NCBI GenBank assembly: GCA_032718475.1
Contig: JAUCBJ010005630.1
Coordinates: 1-64,000, forward strand
Length of the DNA: 64,000 bases
Direction of reading: 5' to 3'
From: Nemertoderma westbladi
Lineage: Eukaryota > Xenacoelomorpha > Nemertodermatida > Nemertodermatidae
Shown here: positions 1 through 11,132 of the stretch, in pieces
How the letters are laid out: each line of letters opens with the position of its first letter
Position numbering within the stretch: position 1 is the stretch's first letter
The notes under the pieces: model-generated
Told to the model about the DNA's origin: nothing
The model's input: only the letters and a program-made list of their open reading frames with translations
Database searches by the model: none
Program-made: the position numbers and the translations under genes

Positions 1-404
1 CAATTATTCTAGCTACAACTGTCAGACTGCAGACTGTACAAGCCTATAGCTGCTTAGGCCTACTTCTGTTTTGCCTATCACAGTTTCTCTAACACAATAT
101 CCCTTTAATTGAATATCAGAATATTCCACCTATCTTTGCGGTGTTTTATTTAATTAATATAGGGCATAATAAATTAGTAGAGGAGCTAGATCTGAAAACT
201 GATTATACCGCGGTTATACGTCGCCTACACTTTTCTTTACTGCAATGAAAGCCGGTGTATAGCTGTATAGTACCCGGCTGCGTAGGGTTCCAGGACGAAG
301 GTCAGAAAAAAAGCACTACTGTATGTCCACTTTTCGACCGTCGACACAAAGCCGCCACGAAGTTATTATAGGACAGGATGGTGATGCTCTGTAGACAGTG
401 GCGG

Positions 405-490
405 TTCTAGGGGGGGGGGGGGGGGGGGCAAGGGGGCATCTGCCCCTCCCCAGGTATCTTGGGGGGGGGGGGGGGGGGGGGGGCTTGTCC
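405..490. repeat. Two long poly-G tracts
   Basis: Two runs of about 18 and 22 consecutive G residues lie near 411-428 and 462-483, with a third of about 15 G near 674-688. Similar tracts recur at about 13219-13237, 20686-20700, 35619-35633 and 36199-36218, and a long poly-C at about 56229-56251. Run lengths of this kind are prone to sequencing error. No gene is associated. Confidence 0.7.
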
Positions 491-1634
491 CCTCCCTAGC
501 GAAAGGTAATGTGGCAAATCTGTAGGCTACCAGTGGGTACCGACTTGCTCGAAAACAGACCTCTCTGGGAAAAGACTTCTATTTTTTTTCAAAATTTAGT
601 TACCACCCGGAGATATCCATTATAAAACACTGATATTTTTGTGTATCCGAAACGTGCAGTGGCGTGCAGAAGGGGGGGGGGGGGGGGCCACCTTCCAAGG
701 GGCGCCAAAATTTGAGCAGTAGTGGCATCATAGCCAGCTGATAGTATAATGGTGGTTCCAAGTTTAGCTTATTGATGCTAGACATTTAGCCCATCCAACA
801 TACAAACATAGTAGTTTGGTTCTGTATTGGTTGCATAGCCTTTCAGCACTGCCCACATTGCACATGTGAAGGTGTCACAGGTGAGAAGGTAGATGTCTCC
901 TGCGATTGGTCCATGGTATGGTCACTGGAAATATCTCCATTGGTAAGTTCAGTGGCTTTGTGGTTTAAGGCATGTGCAAGTAAATTTAAGCAGTAAATTT
1001 CTTAATATAATATAATTTTGCAATTAAAATAGTCTTAAAATAGTCATTTAATTACTTCAATATTTTACACTACCACACATGTTATGAAAGTTTGTGCGGC
1101 TAAAATACTAAAGTATATTTATTGCCTCTTAAATAATTAAATATAAGATAATTATTTTATTGCGCAGAACACCATCTCCATACCGAAACCTAACTAACCA
1201 AAACAATAAACGATATCATTACAAATTAATGGAAAGGAGTGCCACACACGTCGCGTCTCTCCTCCACATCTTTGGAACGATACGGGTTACCACCAGCTGA
1301 CGGCTGCGACCCTTCCATTAACTAAATAATTAGATAATTAGACATAGACGGGTTTAGACAAAGTTGTTGTTATAATAATTAAATATAATTGTTATAATAA
1401 ATATAAAAAAAATTATCCCCCGCCCCCATAGAGTTTCGTGGAGCTATACTTACCATGGAGCTATAGAGTTTCGATACAGCTGTAAAGTTTCCCCCAGGAT
1501 AATAATAATAATTTTATAATGGCTTTAATTAACCTAATCTTACTTAAAAATCATGACAACTAAATTATTGTTTAACAAATACATTTCAACGGATACAATA
1601 AATTTGTTAAATACACTCTAATAATATTGACAAG

Positions 1635-1795
1635 ACCGTACACAACTGTTACATAATAGGTACAAAATGTACGCAACTTGGTACATAGTAGGTGTAAAAG
1701 GTACACAACTTGGTACATAATAAGTACAAAAGGTACACAACTTGGTACAATAGGTACAAAAGTTACACAACTTAGTACATTGTTGGAATAGGCCA
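1635..1795. repeat. Minisatellite, about 30-bp unit
   Basis: About five imperfect units carry the core GTACACAACTTGGTACA separated by AGGTACAAAA-type spacers. Overlapping short open frames on the minus strand are by-products of the repeat. A related GTACT/TTTTGT-rich simple repeat occupies about 2240-2370. Confidence 0.65.
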
Positions 1796-2708
1796 ATAGT
1801 CATACTGCCAGGCTGCGTTCAGTGTTAGGCAAAACAGAAGTAGGCCTAAGCAGCTATAGGCTTGTACAGTCTGCAGTCTGACAGTTGTAGCTACAATAAT
1901 TGCCGAAATGCATTGGATCGGATCGGATCGGACGGCATCTGACTATAAATGCACCCTATTGCAATATCATATTATATTGTATTATACGAACAGTTGCCTA
2001 TTTATACTTGTATGCCAGTCAAAATCTACATGAATCAAAGTTCTGTCAATCATTTCATACTTGACCACAGAACCAACTGACCAAGGCCGCTATTATTGAC
2101 ATTGTCAGACTGTAGCGGCGCATATTTTGGTGCCGTTGCATTTGCTCGCAATTAATTATATTTCTCAATACAAGTGTAGTGTCTGAGTGTAGTGCTGTAA
2201 CTACACCTGGTAAACGGTACGCGTTTTGTATGCGTTTTTCACTCGTTTGTACTCTTTTGTACTATTTTTGCACTCTTTTGTACTATTTTTGCACTTTATT
2301 GCACTCTTTTGTAGGTAGTATATTGTACTATTTTGTATTTTTTTGTACTTTTTTGTACAGATTCGTCGGACCGTATATTGGTCATTGGAATGGGGTATGG
2401 GTATTACATCTGTATAATTTCTAAGTATAATTATTGAAATCTTATACTACTATACTACCGGACCGGTACGATAAAATAATTAATTTCCTCTACAGCTCTA
2501 AAAGACACGCTTGAAAATGCTGTTTATTACCGCAATTAATTAATTACCTAATTAACTGCATTTATCTTAGCTTCTCGAAGGCCACACGTAAATTATACTT
2601 GGAAAATGTTTAAACTTTTGCCAAACAACATGTGTACCAAGTTTGGATAGATTTCATCAAGGATTGGCCGAGTTATTAACGTTTAAAATTGAACACTGCA
2701 AAAAAACA

Positions 2709-3588
2709 GCGACAGAACTACTACTAGGATCGGCATGCTGCATTACAGCTGCATTTTTAAGAATGCTGTCCCGGCTTGTCGACAAAATTGCACCGCCACA
2801 ACTCCCTATCACCCATGACATTTGCAAGATCTTCCGCATCTTCAAGGCCAGTGTCCTTTAAGATGCGTCTCAAAAGACTCATGGGCTGTCCACCATGCTT
2901 ATTCACTCCATGAGGCTGCCAAAGTACAAGATTATGCACTGGCTGGTCTTCACGGCGAAAGCAATGTCCTGCAAAGCGGAGGCGATTTTGTTCTAGTGTC
3001 AAGCTTGGGGGAACCAATTGAGACACCTCCAATGTTATATAGTGTCTGGTTGGAGATTTGTGCATTGTACTTGACACAATGAACCCGGCGTAGCATTCTT
3101 GTGAATGTGCCATCCAGAGATTTTGTGTCCTCGGCAGTTAGAGCCCAGCATGGACTCCCATAGAGGAGTACTGGAACTACTGCTGCTCTAAATAATCGGA
3201 CCTTAAGTTTCCGATTAATTCTCGGTGACTTCCAAATCCTGGAAAACCTATTCAAGGCTGCCCATGCCTTTCCCTTACGTATTCGAAGGTCCTCACCTGA
3301 CTTCCGGATCCTTGATCCCAGGTAACAGAAGTCATCCTCATGCTCAAGCATACCATCCCTCGAACTTATGCTCATCCGATCAGAGACTTGCTGAGGACTT
3401 TCAAAGTTAACTGTCAAAATTTTTGTCTTTCTGGAGTTAATAAAAAGACCAACACTAGAAGCAGCATGTTCTAATGAGCTGAGGAGCCGTTGGGCTCCCT
3501 CTAGTGATTCTGAGAGTACTCCTAAGTCATCAGCAAAGTCTAGATCAGTTAGGTACTTGGCAGGATTTCCTCGACTTCTGCGACAGAA
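2709..3588 (-). mobile_element. 5'-truncated LINE copy A (RT C-terminal part) with 9-bp target duplication
   Basis: The minus strand encodes the second half of a non-LTR reverse transcriptase: a FADD catalytic box, then a YLGS/IRKSGEDLR connection region, then an HCFRRED and LWQPHG C-terminal block. A stop-free frame covers most of it, with a frameshift near 3000-3080. The 3' end (low coordinates) closes in a short TAG-type tail. GCGACAGAA occurs at 2709-2717 and again at 3580-3588, which marks a 9-bp target duplication around an insert of about 862 bp. The same family occurs four more times in this window. The C-terminal architecture resembles RTE-like elements, but clade assignment is tentative. 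Confidence 0.85.
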
Positions 3589-3597
3589 GTACAGGTT

Positions 3598-3660
3598 GAT
3601 TAACGGTACCCCTACGCTGAGTCTCACTCACTTCGTGGCTCTCACCACAGATACAGAACG
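3598..3660. repeat. Dispersed repeat also present inverted near 22530-22600
   Basis: The stretch with CACTTCGTGGCTC after a GGTACC-containing segment matches the reverse complement of 22530-22600, which has GAGCCACGAAGTG before GGGTACC. It abuts the right target duplication of the LINE. No coding capacity. Confidence 0.45.
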
Positions 3661-4014
3661 ACTGCCAGATCATTGTTGCATTGTGTGGTACTACAATTAG
3701 AATTGACGCTGTGTCTGCAGCAGCTTCGACCTTGTAGCATAGGACCTAGGCCTTGTATTCTTCCTATTTTCTCTCAAGTATTAGGCCTATTGTATTTCAT
3801 AATAATACTGTAATAGGCCTAGGGGCTAGGCCTACTTGCCTGACTTGTGTAGGTACCGGTAATACTGTAATATAATATAAATACCGGTAGGCCTAAATAA
3901 AGATTTCCTTGGTGTTGTGGTCAGCCGTTACAGTACAGCAGTATCAGAGCACCGGTATTGTCGGTATATTAATATATTTTGGACAGTGTCTAACAAAATA
4001 ACATAATACCGGTA

Positions 4015-7000
4015 ATGGAAGACGTACAACAATATACGAAAGCCAACTTAGACTACACGTTAGCCAAGAGTGGGTTCTCGTTTGGGTCTAATGATAAATG
4101 CGGAACGCTTCCGCTGGGAGGTGTTAGTGCTGGGATCGCGGCAGGCTGGCCAGCCGACTCCTGTAAACTCAAACTCCAATCTTTAGACCCTCTCTCAAAA
4201 CCGAAAGAGTTCTTCTCGACTAATTATATGACAATTAATTTGGATGGGTTTATCCATAAGAATCTGGTTACTATCCCGGCTATCCATTCGTCCCCAATGA
4301 TGTTATGCGTCGGTGAAGACGATAAATTCGATCTCATGATTCGCGCCGCGTCGGAGTACAGCTGTTCAATAAAAGTTTCTGTTAAACTCACGAAGGAGTT
4401 CCATTGCGTTTTGGATCCGCTGTCCCCCACCACCGCCGTTCTAAAGTTCCTCAAAGCGCCCCCGAAGGATTGGCCATTTCATGACGAAGTTGTCGTTATG
4501 TTTGGAATTTTACTCTACGAGGAAAACAGTAAACACAAATCCCGACGGAGTTTGCGGAGTCCGCGGTTGCCGAAAGGACTGCAGGAGATTAAATCCCGGC
4601 TGACTACCTCCCGTGCCCAAACGATATTCATGGAGAGCAAGCGCAAGACAGATAAGGTGACCCTAATGCGGTACAATACCGCTCCGCTGATGGAGCAAAA
4701 AGCGCAGCAATTGGAGAAGAAACCCGGGCAACTAGAGCTTAAATACGGGCATCTAGAGCAGAAACCCGGGCAACTAGAGCTTAAACACGGGCATCTAGAG
4801 CAGAAACCCGGGCAACTAGAGCAGAAACCCGGGAAACTAGAGCAGAAATCCGGGCAACTAGAGCAGAAATCCGGGCAACTAGAGCAGAAATCCGGGCAAC
4901 TGGAGAAGGAACTCGAGCAGCTGGAGCAGAAATCTGGAGGAGTTCCACTTAACCCATCCGATTCTTCTTTCTTTACCGATGAGGACCAACTGAAGGAACA
5001 TCTACTGTCCCAATATCGCCGCGTGTTGGTTAACAGTTCCGCGATCGTTTCTTACGTCCGTCGCTCAGTTGGTGACGTCACTAGCTTCTTTGATAACAGC
5101 GATTCCGGCAGTGGGGATCGTTCTAGGGCCTTTATAGCTGCGAACATCCTGGAGAGTGACAGGAAACTGAAAGTAAAGTACCGACTAGCGGATGTGAACG
5201 AATCTGTAGCCGATGTACTTAAACGTGAATATTCTATGCAGATCCTCCTTAGGGTTGAGTTGATCGCGTATCTGAGCCGGTATTCCTCGTCGGAGTCCTC
5301 CGTCTCCCATCTCGTCGCCGACTGCGGCTCGCTCCTACGGACCCTCGCCATGTCCATTAACCCGTTGTTCACCTCGGCCTTCCTAAAGGAAACCCTCCTT
5401 CCCAACTACATCGACGTTATCCCCGATACGGTTTCCGCACTCTACGAGGAGTTGTGTCAGCCCCTCCCCGATGCCTTATCCTCCTCGCTAACCGACGACG
5501 ATCCAGACTCCACCAGTTCCTTCCTCTCGTCGCCGTCTCGGGACGAGCTTCCCTCAGACCCGGAGCAGCGGCGCAAACACCACGGCCGCTTCTCCATGTT
5601 CCACAGCTCCTCGTTGCAGCGGCAGATTCTAATGCCCTTCATGAAAGCCGCAGAAACTGCCCGCGAAAAACGACGTAGTAAAAAGGCCAGGAGATCGATG
5701 TCAGCCGCGTTAGAGAATGTAAAGGCGAGTCAAATAAAGCGAAATTTATTCCTCGGCTCCCCAGTAAAGTACGAGTCGATAGTGGAGGTACCGCTAGGAG
5801 CAGCAGGGGGAAGAGCTGGGGCTGATAGGGGGAGGGAGGGAGCAGACGGGAGTAACGGAAGGGATGGGAGTGGGGAGGGAGTACTCGGGTTATATATGGA
5901 GAAAACCCGAGAATCATCAGAGTTGAACTTGGGAAATGGAAAGCGAGAATCTGAGAAAGTTGGTCGCAAAGAAAGTGGGAAATATATGGGAAAAACGGGG
6001 GAAGAAAGGGAGAAGAAAATCTCATTAAAGTCGCGGTCCGCAAAGGAAACGCCGGAGCGGTATTGCCGGGGGAAATCGGCGATGTTGAGCCGACAAGAGT
6101 TGGATAGGAGGCGGAGAGGGTTGTTGGAGGCGGATGGGGAAACGGTGCCTGAAACACCGGCACCGCTGGTGGTGCCGGAGACACCGGAAGGTAACCCATT
6201 GGGTGTTCAGCGGAGCGTGTCCGGGGTTCATCGGGGCGCGTCCGGGGTCCAGCGGAGCGCGTCCGGTGTCCAGCGGAACACGTCGGACACCGACCAGCCT
6301 GTCGGCGGCTCCGTTAGACTCACCCGAAGGTCTTCCTTCTACTCGCGGGTCTCTAAGTCCCGCGCCGCTGTTAAGGCGGAGGAGACCCTCGAGTTGGACG
6401 CGGCGGCGCACCGCGCTAAACTCGCCGCTTCCGGATTCTTTACGACGCCGACTAAGACGCAGCCGGGGTTCTTCGCGGCCGATTGTCAGCTTTTGGTCTC
6501 GCGTCGAGGGGGCGGGGGCGTGGAGGATAGTCCCAGCGAGAACACCCGCTCCAAGGTGGACGTCACACCGGTGCGTGGCGGTGGTGGTACACCGGGTCGG
6601 AGTGAGTCTCTCGTCCAGCTTCCCGGCTCCCCCAGCAGTAGGAGGACCTCCCGGAGACCCAACTCCGTTAACGGACTCCCAACATCCCCAGCCGGGACCT
6701 CCGCGTTGGTCTGGAGGGTCGCGGGCTGCGGGTTGGACGCGAGTCCCGCCCTGCGCGAAGTCTCGACGGCGTCGCTCGTGGCGGGTCGTAGCGACCCGTT
6801 TGTGGCTGCGTTTCGCGAGCGAGCCGCCACGTACAGCGAGGGGACCGGGGCGCAGCGCAGACGCGCCAAGTGGAACGGCCTGGCCAGCCAATCCGCGTCG
6901 CGGAATAAACGCAAGTCGCAGGAGGTGACGACGACCAATCACGAGGTAGGATCCCCGGGGTCCGACGAGGAAGTGTTTAACGAGGAGAAGCGATTCCGAG

Positions 7001-7491
7001 TAGACAAGAATGACATCCAGCGGCGGTTACTGGAATCCACTAATTTCCCATCGATTGGCGGCGCTGCTAAGAGTCTGTCTACTTCGCGCCAACGTCTCCG
7101 TTTCCAATCCTCGGACTCGGCGTACAGCACTCGGAGTCGGAACAGCGCGGACCCGGACCTCGACGGGGACACCCTGAATGCGAACGATCTCGAGATATTA
7201 GACACTGAGTCGCGGGAGGCCTCGGCGAAGTGGGGGACCTCGTTCGCGGGGGTTATGGGTCGCTTGCGGGGCAACGAGAATGCGGCACCTGATATCGTTG
7301 GTACTTCCCCCTCCCTGGCTCCCCGTCTCTCCCCCGCTATCACTCCCAGACAGCCCTCCCTGGCTCCCCGTCTCTCCCCCGCTATCACTCCCAGGCACCT
7401 CTCCCAACCTTCAGGCTCCAGCATCCTCCACCTCATGAAGTCTCCAATGATTATCTCTTCCCGATCTTCCAGTAGTTCCCCGAACCTTTAG
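4015..7491 (+). CDS. TICRR: Treslin/TICRR-like DNA replication initiation regulator, single exon
   Basis: Treslin works with MTBP and TopBP1 to bring CDC45 to licensed origins after CDK phosphorylation. The 1158-residue product has a Sld3/Treslin-type helical domain at roughly residues 320-490, including the YIDVIPDTVSALYEEL stretch that matches the vertebrate YIDSIP..LYNSL segment. Treslin-like landmarks follow in order: KRNLFLGSPVK (~580, a CDK-type SPxK site), VPETP twice (~710-728), RRSSFYSRVSKSR (~770) and SDEEVF (~982). Residues ~226-309 are a 7-residue tandem repeat (QLEQKPG/S). The start is the first ATG after an in-frame TAA about 24 bases upstream. The von Willebrand-like N-terminal ~240 residues of vertebrate Treslin are not encoded here, so upstream exons may be missing or lost. 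The C-terminal half is basic and Ser/Thr-rich, as in the family. Identification comes from recalled motif order, not a database search. Confidence 0.8.
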   Translation: MEDVQQYTKANLDYTLAKSGFSFGSNDKCGTLPLGGVSAGIAAGWPADSCKLKLQSLDPLSKPKEFFSTNYMTINLDGFIHKNLVTIPAIHSSPMMLCVGEDDKFDLMIRAASEYSCSIKVSVKLTKEFHCVLDPLSPTTAVLKFLKAPPKDWPFHDEVVVMFGILLYEENSKHKSRRSLRSPRLPKGLQEIKSRLTTSRAQTIFMESKRKTDKVTLMRYNTAPLMEQKAQQLEKKPGQLELKYGHLEQKPGQLELKHGHLEQKPGQLEQKPGKLEQKSGQLEQKSGQLEQKSGQLEKELEQLEQKSGGVPLNPSDSSFFTDEDQLKEHLLSQYRRVLVNSSAIVSYVRRSVGDVTSFFDNSDSGSGDRSRAFIAANILESDRKLKVKYRLADVNESVADVLKREYSMQILLRVELIAYLSRYSSSESSVSHLVADCGSLLRTLAMSINPLFTSAFLKETLLPNYIDVIPDTVSALYEELCQPLPDALSSSLTDDDPDSTSSFLSSPSRDELPSDPEQRRKHHGRFSMFHSSSLQRQILMPFMKAAETAREKRRSKKARRSMSAALENVKASQIKRNLFLGSPVKYESIVEVPLGAAGGRAGADRGREGADGSNGRDGSGEGVLGLYMEKTRESSELNLGNGKRESEKVGRKESGKYMGKTGEEREKKISLKSRSAKETPERYCRGKSAMLSRQELDRRRRGLLEADGETVPETPAPLVVPETPEGNPLGVQRSVSGVHRGASGVQRSASGVQRNTSDTDQPVGGSVRLTRRSSFYSRVSKSRAAVKAEETLELDAAAHRAKLAASGFFTTPTKTQPGFFAADCQLLVSRRGGGGVEDSPSENTRSKVDVTPVRGGGGTPGRSESLVQLPGSPSSRRTSRRPNSVNGLPTSPAGTSALVWRVAGCGLDASPALREVSTASLVAGRSDPFVAAFRERAATYSEGTGAQRRRAKWNGLASQSASRNKRKSQEVTTTNHEVGSPGSDEEVFNEEKRFRVDKNDIQRRLLESTNFPSIGGAAKSLSTSRQRLRFQSSDSAYSTRSRNSADPDLDGDTLNANDLEILDTESREASAKWGTSFAGVMGRLRGNENAAPDIVGTSPSLAPRLSPAITPRQPSLAPRLSPAITPRHLSQPSGSSILHLMKSPMIISSRSSSSSPNL
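4687..4940 (+). repeat. In-frame 21-bp tandem repeat inside the Treslin-like CDS
   Basis: Roughly a dozen copies of a 21-bp unit encode Q-L-E-Q-K-P-G or variants (S for P, H-L-E for Q-L-E). The period is a multiple of three, so copy number can change without a frameshift. The encoded segment is charged and predicted to be helical or disordered. It lies between the N-terminal region and the Sld3/Treslin-type domain. Confidence 0.9.
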
Positions 7492-8505
7492 GCCTCTCTA
7501 TTGTTTATTCTCTATCAGTATGGACGCGGATCGCGTGTAGGTCCCGTTGGCTCTGACTTACAATTGGGATAAATCGACCGCGGAATGATTGAAGTTCATC
7601 GAATAGATGAAAAACCGGTAAAAGGAACTGTAATTTGTATTTTGTAGTTCAATATTTGGATTTTTAGAGATCAAAGTATATTAACCGGATTCTGCGTTGT
7701 ATTATTTGTTCCCATAACAACCGGTTTGGTTAATAATTATTGCACTGCCCGTTTTATTGTGGAGTTCAACACGTTTAAGGTCCCAACTTTTCTATTGTCT
7801 CTGTTAATGTTTTCTACTCTTTGTGCTCTCTATTATTTATAAAGCTCTCGTTGTATAGTTTTTATTTTATTGTTGCTTCCTCTATTGTTAATAAACCGGT
7901 AGTGGGTTTGTTTGTGTTGCAATATCTTATTTATTTATGTGAGATCCGAACCAACATTAGGGATTCTTTATCTAAACCGACTGGTTGTTCAACCTTCTTC
8001 GTTTTGTTTTCCCGATGTTTTAGTTTCAGTGTTTAAGATCAGGTTGCGGTCGTTAAATAAAGATTTTAATGTTATTCACAAACATCAACAGGTTTTACTT
8101 AAACATTTATTTGGAGATTACTGACTATTTCTTATATCATCTGGTTGCTATATTATATGAGTTTAAATTGCTTTGGTGTTTTGGTTATTTTATATATAAA
8201 TATTCTTACTGCTTGATCTTTGATAACACGTTTTGCTTTTATTCAGCTTTGTGTATTATATTATATTATTGCAATAAATTATGTACTCTCTGTTTATATT
8301 CACTGCCTTTTATCATTTAAAATAACAAAAAAAATATGTAATTAAATAACGAAGTTGTTATTTGACATATTTTCAGTAATTATTTTTATCCCACGACTTC
8401 TAGTATCAGCAGTACAGTGGTAACTCTCCTGGATTCCTTGGAATATAAATATGGAACAGACTAGTGTCTAATCGGGATCCCGATCAGGAAAAATTGGCGA
8501 AGTAA
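7492..8505 (+). other. 3' flank and probable 3' UTR of the Treslin-like gene
   Basis: About 1 kb of T-rich sequence with no credible ORF. AATAAA signals occur at 7890-7895 and 8056-8061 and are plausible polyadenylation sites for the upstream gene. Short ORFs here (about 60-80 codons) are T-rich artefacts. Confidence 0.5.
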
Positions 8506-10392
8506 ATTCCTAGTAGGGGCGTGCCGGATTTTGAGAAAATCTTTTTGAAATCCGGTTCCGGCTCCGGCTTAGGCCGGATTTCAATTTTTTGGCCGGATTT
8601 CCATTTCAGCGAATTGTTGACAAAATTTAGAATTAATGTAAATTTTCGAAAGAAAAACTCAAATAAATTATATTTTAAATTCAAACAAATTTAAACATAA
8701 GCAAATACAGTGGAATACAATACAATTATTTTAATTGTTTGTATTATATTCATTCATTAATATTATGAATATGATAAAGTCTAAACGGCAGCTCCAAACC
8801 AAAACCCAGTATGTCATTTTTTTTTCGAAATCGAGTTTTTTCGATTTTTGGGGTTTTTAAGGGCGTAGAATTCATCTGACTCAGTTTCGAAACCATAGCA
8901 CTAACTGATTTCGCAGTATTAACAATTAATTAATTAACTAATTAGCTAATTTAGAGCAAATACCACGTCGAAACACAGTAATGCTTAGTTACTGGGTTTC
9001 GTTTATCCTTTCTGGTGTTATTTTGAAAAAGTTACTCCATCAAAACCCAGTATGTGCTCAAAAATCCCAAGATCCTAGGCCAAAACCCAGTAACTGCACT
9101 TACTGGGTTTTGAGCAAAATTCTTTATTGTGTTTTCACATGGTATTTTCTGAACAATTTTTTCTGAAAAGACAATTGTCTTAAGTCAAAACCCAGTATGT
9201 ATATTGTCAATGTCAGATTTACCACGTCAAAACCCAGTAAACAGAGTTACTGGGTTTCCGGCAGTTTGATATACTGGGTTTTGGCGTGGGATTTCCCGAA
9301 TGCAGATACTATGCCCACTCCTGCCAGTAACTCCGGCAACGCAACAGACGTAGACAAATAATTAAATGTTCTAGAATATTATATTCTAGTATGTTGCCTC
9401 TTTGTTTTCGCTAACCGTTGGCGAAAGAAGTCAGAGTTACTTGGTTTTGTCATGGGAAAGGTAACTAACTGATTGGAAAAGTTAAATCTTAGTTACTGTG
9501 TTTTGAAATGGGAATCATGACGTTACTGGGTATTGGTGCATCAAAAATCGTAATTATTTTCTTTTCTACCATACCAGAACCGTGTAAGTCGATTTATATG
9601 AAAAGTAAAAAATAAATTAAAAAAAAAAGTTTTGGCACTAATATATATGTACAATTTGTAAAGGTACACAAAATTATAACTCATCAATTTAAATTCTAAC
9701 CAAATGCCAGCTGTTTAAAGTCCAACAACTTTAAACGCGATTATCTCGAAAAGTCAAAAAATGTACTTACTGGGTTTTGGTTTGGAGCTGCCTCATTTTG
9801 TGACTATCTATATGCTGAGCTGACTGACTACTTTTTACCAAGAATATTTGTATTTGGTTGGGCTCAGCCTCACTAACACTTAATATAATATAGTACACGT
9901 ATGCCCAGCCCATATAATACTAATCATAACTCGTCAATAATTATTAATTGTCCCAGCCAGCGCGCAAGCCTTGATGTTAGGTCTAGGTATTGTTATAAAT
10001 TGAGATAAAGCTTACAACCGTGAATGAACAGTTTAATATATTCGAGAATTCGACAGGCAATTTAGAAACTTTAGTATTTCCAATTTAACTCAGAGAGTAT
10101 AAAAAAACTACAGCTATTATTTCTTCGTTCTATTTTTCAATTTGCACTTTATTGTCTTTATTTTTGTATTTACTTTATTTCATTTTCATATTTAACATTT
10201 AACAATATCAAATCAATCCATTATATCAAATATAAAATCGGCGTAGGTTATGGTACAAATGTTATGGTGATATATAAAAAAAATCCGGCTTTTAGCCGGA
10301 ATTCCGGCCGTATTTTTTATACAAATCCGGCTCCGGCTCCTCCGGCCTGGCCGGTTTGAAAATTGTCAATCCGGCACATCCCTAATTCCTAG
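8506..10392. mobile_element. Non-autonomous hAT-type DNA transposon with exact 8-bp target duplication
   Basis: ATTCCTAG is present at 8506-8513 and 10385-10392. Between them the element starts TAGGGGCGTGCCGG (8514) and ends CCGGCACATCCCTA (10384), so the termini are inverted repeats with two mismatches. Both ends continue into CCGGA/TCCGG-rich subterminal sequence. An 8-bp duplication and TAGGG-type ends are typical of the hAT superfamily. The ~1.87-kb interior has no transposase ORF, so the element must have moved in trans. Removing the insert leaves a continuous TAAATTCCTAGAATAT flank. Confidence 0.9.
8787..9792. repeat. Nested inverted repeat with recurring CAAAACCCAGTA word
   Basis: A 25-bp perfect inverted repeat, beginning GGCAGCTCCAAACCAAAACC at 8787-8811 and mirrored at 9768-9792, bounds a 1-kb segment inside the hAT element. 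The word AAAACCCAGTA, or its complement TACTGGGTTTT, recurs about ten times within it in both orientations, for example near 8802, 8993, 9042, 9083, 9098, 9187, 9232, 9259, 9271 and 9768. This looks like a transposon with subterminal protein-binding repeats. I found no target duplication at its ends, so it may be part of the hAT element rather than a second insertion. Confidence 0.75.
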
Positions 10393-11132
10393 AATATAAG
10401 TCGAATATTCTGTACCACCAGAACATAAATGTTTTGATTTTATAGAGTTTATATTCCCGACAAACTTCCAAATATTCAACTATAAATTAATTTTGATATA
10501 ATTATATTAATTTACTAATATTTATTGTTTCAGTATAAAGTGATTATAAATTTGCCCAAATCCTGTTCCAAACGTTTTATACTGCCAAACTTGAAGAAAA
10601 CTGAATTCAAAATTGCAATAAAAAGTCGGGAAACCGATCCCGAAAACTCTGATCCCATTTAAGCATTATAGAACTGTTTCATGTCACTCATATGGAACAG
10701 TTTCCACGTATACAGTTTAAAATAACTAGACCTGGCCGTAACTTATAATCCCAATGAATCAATATGAATTGATTTCTCTATAGACTGAAAAATCACCAGC
10801 TCGTTCGATTGTATGGGTTTAACAAGCCGTAATGTATGAATGTATAATTAATTAAAATTTTCCCTTACAATTAGAATTCCGAAATGTCCCCCCAAAGTTA
10901 ACGGACCTTGAACAACTACAACTGGCCCAGGTTAATTAGGTGATATTTAATTTGTTCGGTTAAACTTATATTTTATTTATTTTTCTCATGCCGCGTCGCT
11001 GTAAGTATTTATTGAGAATATTTACTTAAATTAACTTAGATTTACTAATTTTATCATGTAAGTTCCAAATATTAGAGACAACTCATCTTTATCTGTACTA
11101 TTTATGGACAACATTTCGATGGTTCTATAAAG
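10393..11132. other. AT-rich intergenic region upstream of RXYLT1
   Basis: About 740 bases without a gene. It must contain the promoter and 5' UTR of the RXYLT1 gene unless upstream non-coding exons lie elsewhere. No TATA box or other element could be assigned with confidence. Confidence 0.4.

Larger units (their letters stand above)
1..1902. repeat. Long inverted-repeat pair, arms about 80 bp
   Basis: The first ~80 bases (1-80) reappear as a near-perfect reverse complement at about 1822-1902. The arms share the core CAGACTGCAGACTGTACAAG and differ at only a few positions. They enclose about 1.74 kb of AT-rich DNA with poly-G tracts and a minisatellite and no credible gene. The left arm starts at the window edge, so the element may continue to the left. 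A non-autonomous DNA transposon or foldback element is the natural reading, but no target duplication can be checked. Confidence 0.6.

Noticed and set aside
5639-7436. Long antisense and +1/+2 frames across the Treslin-like gene
   Set aside because: Shadows of a GC-rich coding sequence; products are Arg/Pro-rich without domains, while the main frame has family motifs.
8514-10384. hAT transposase gene
   Set aside because: No ORF longer than about 60 codons with a plausible domain occurs inside; the element is non-autonomous.
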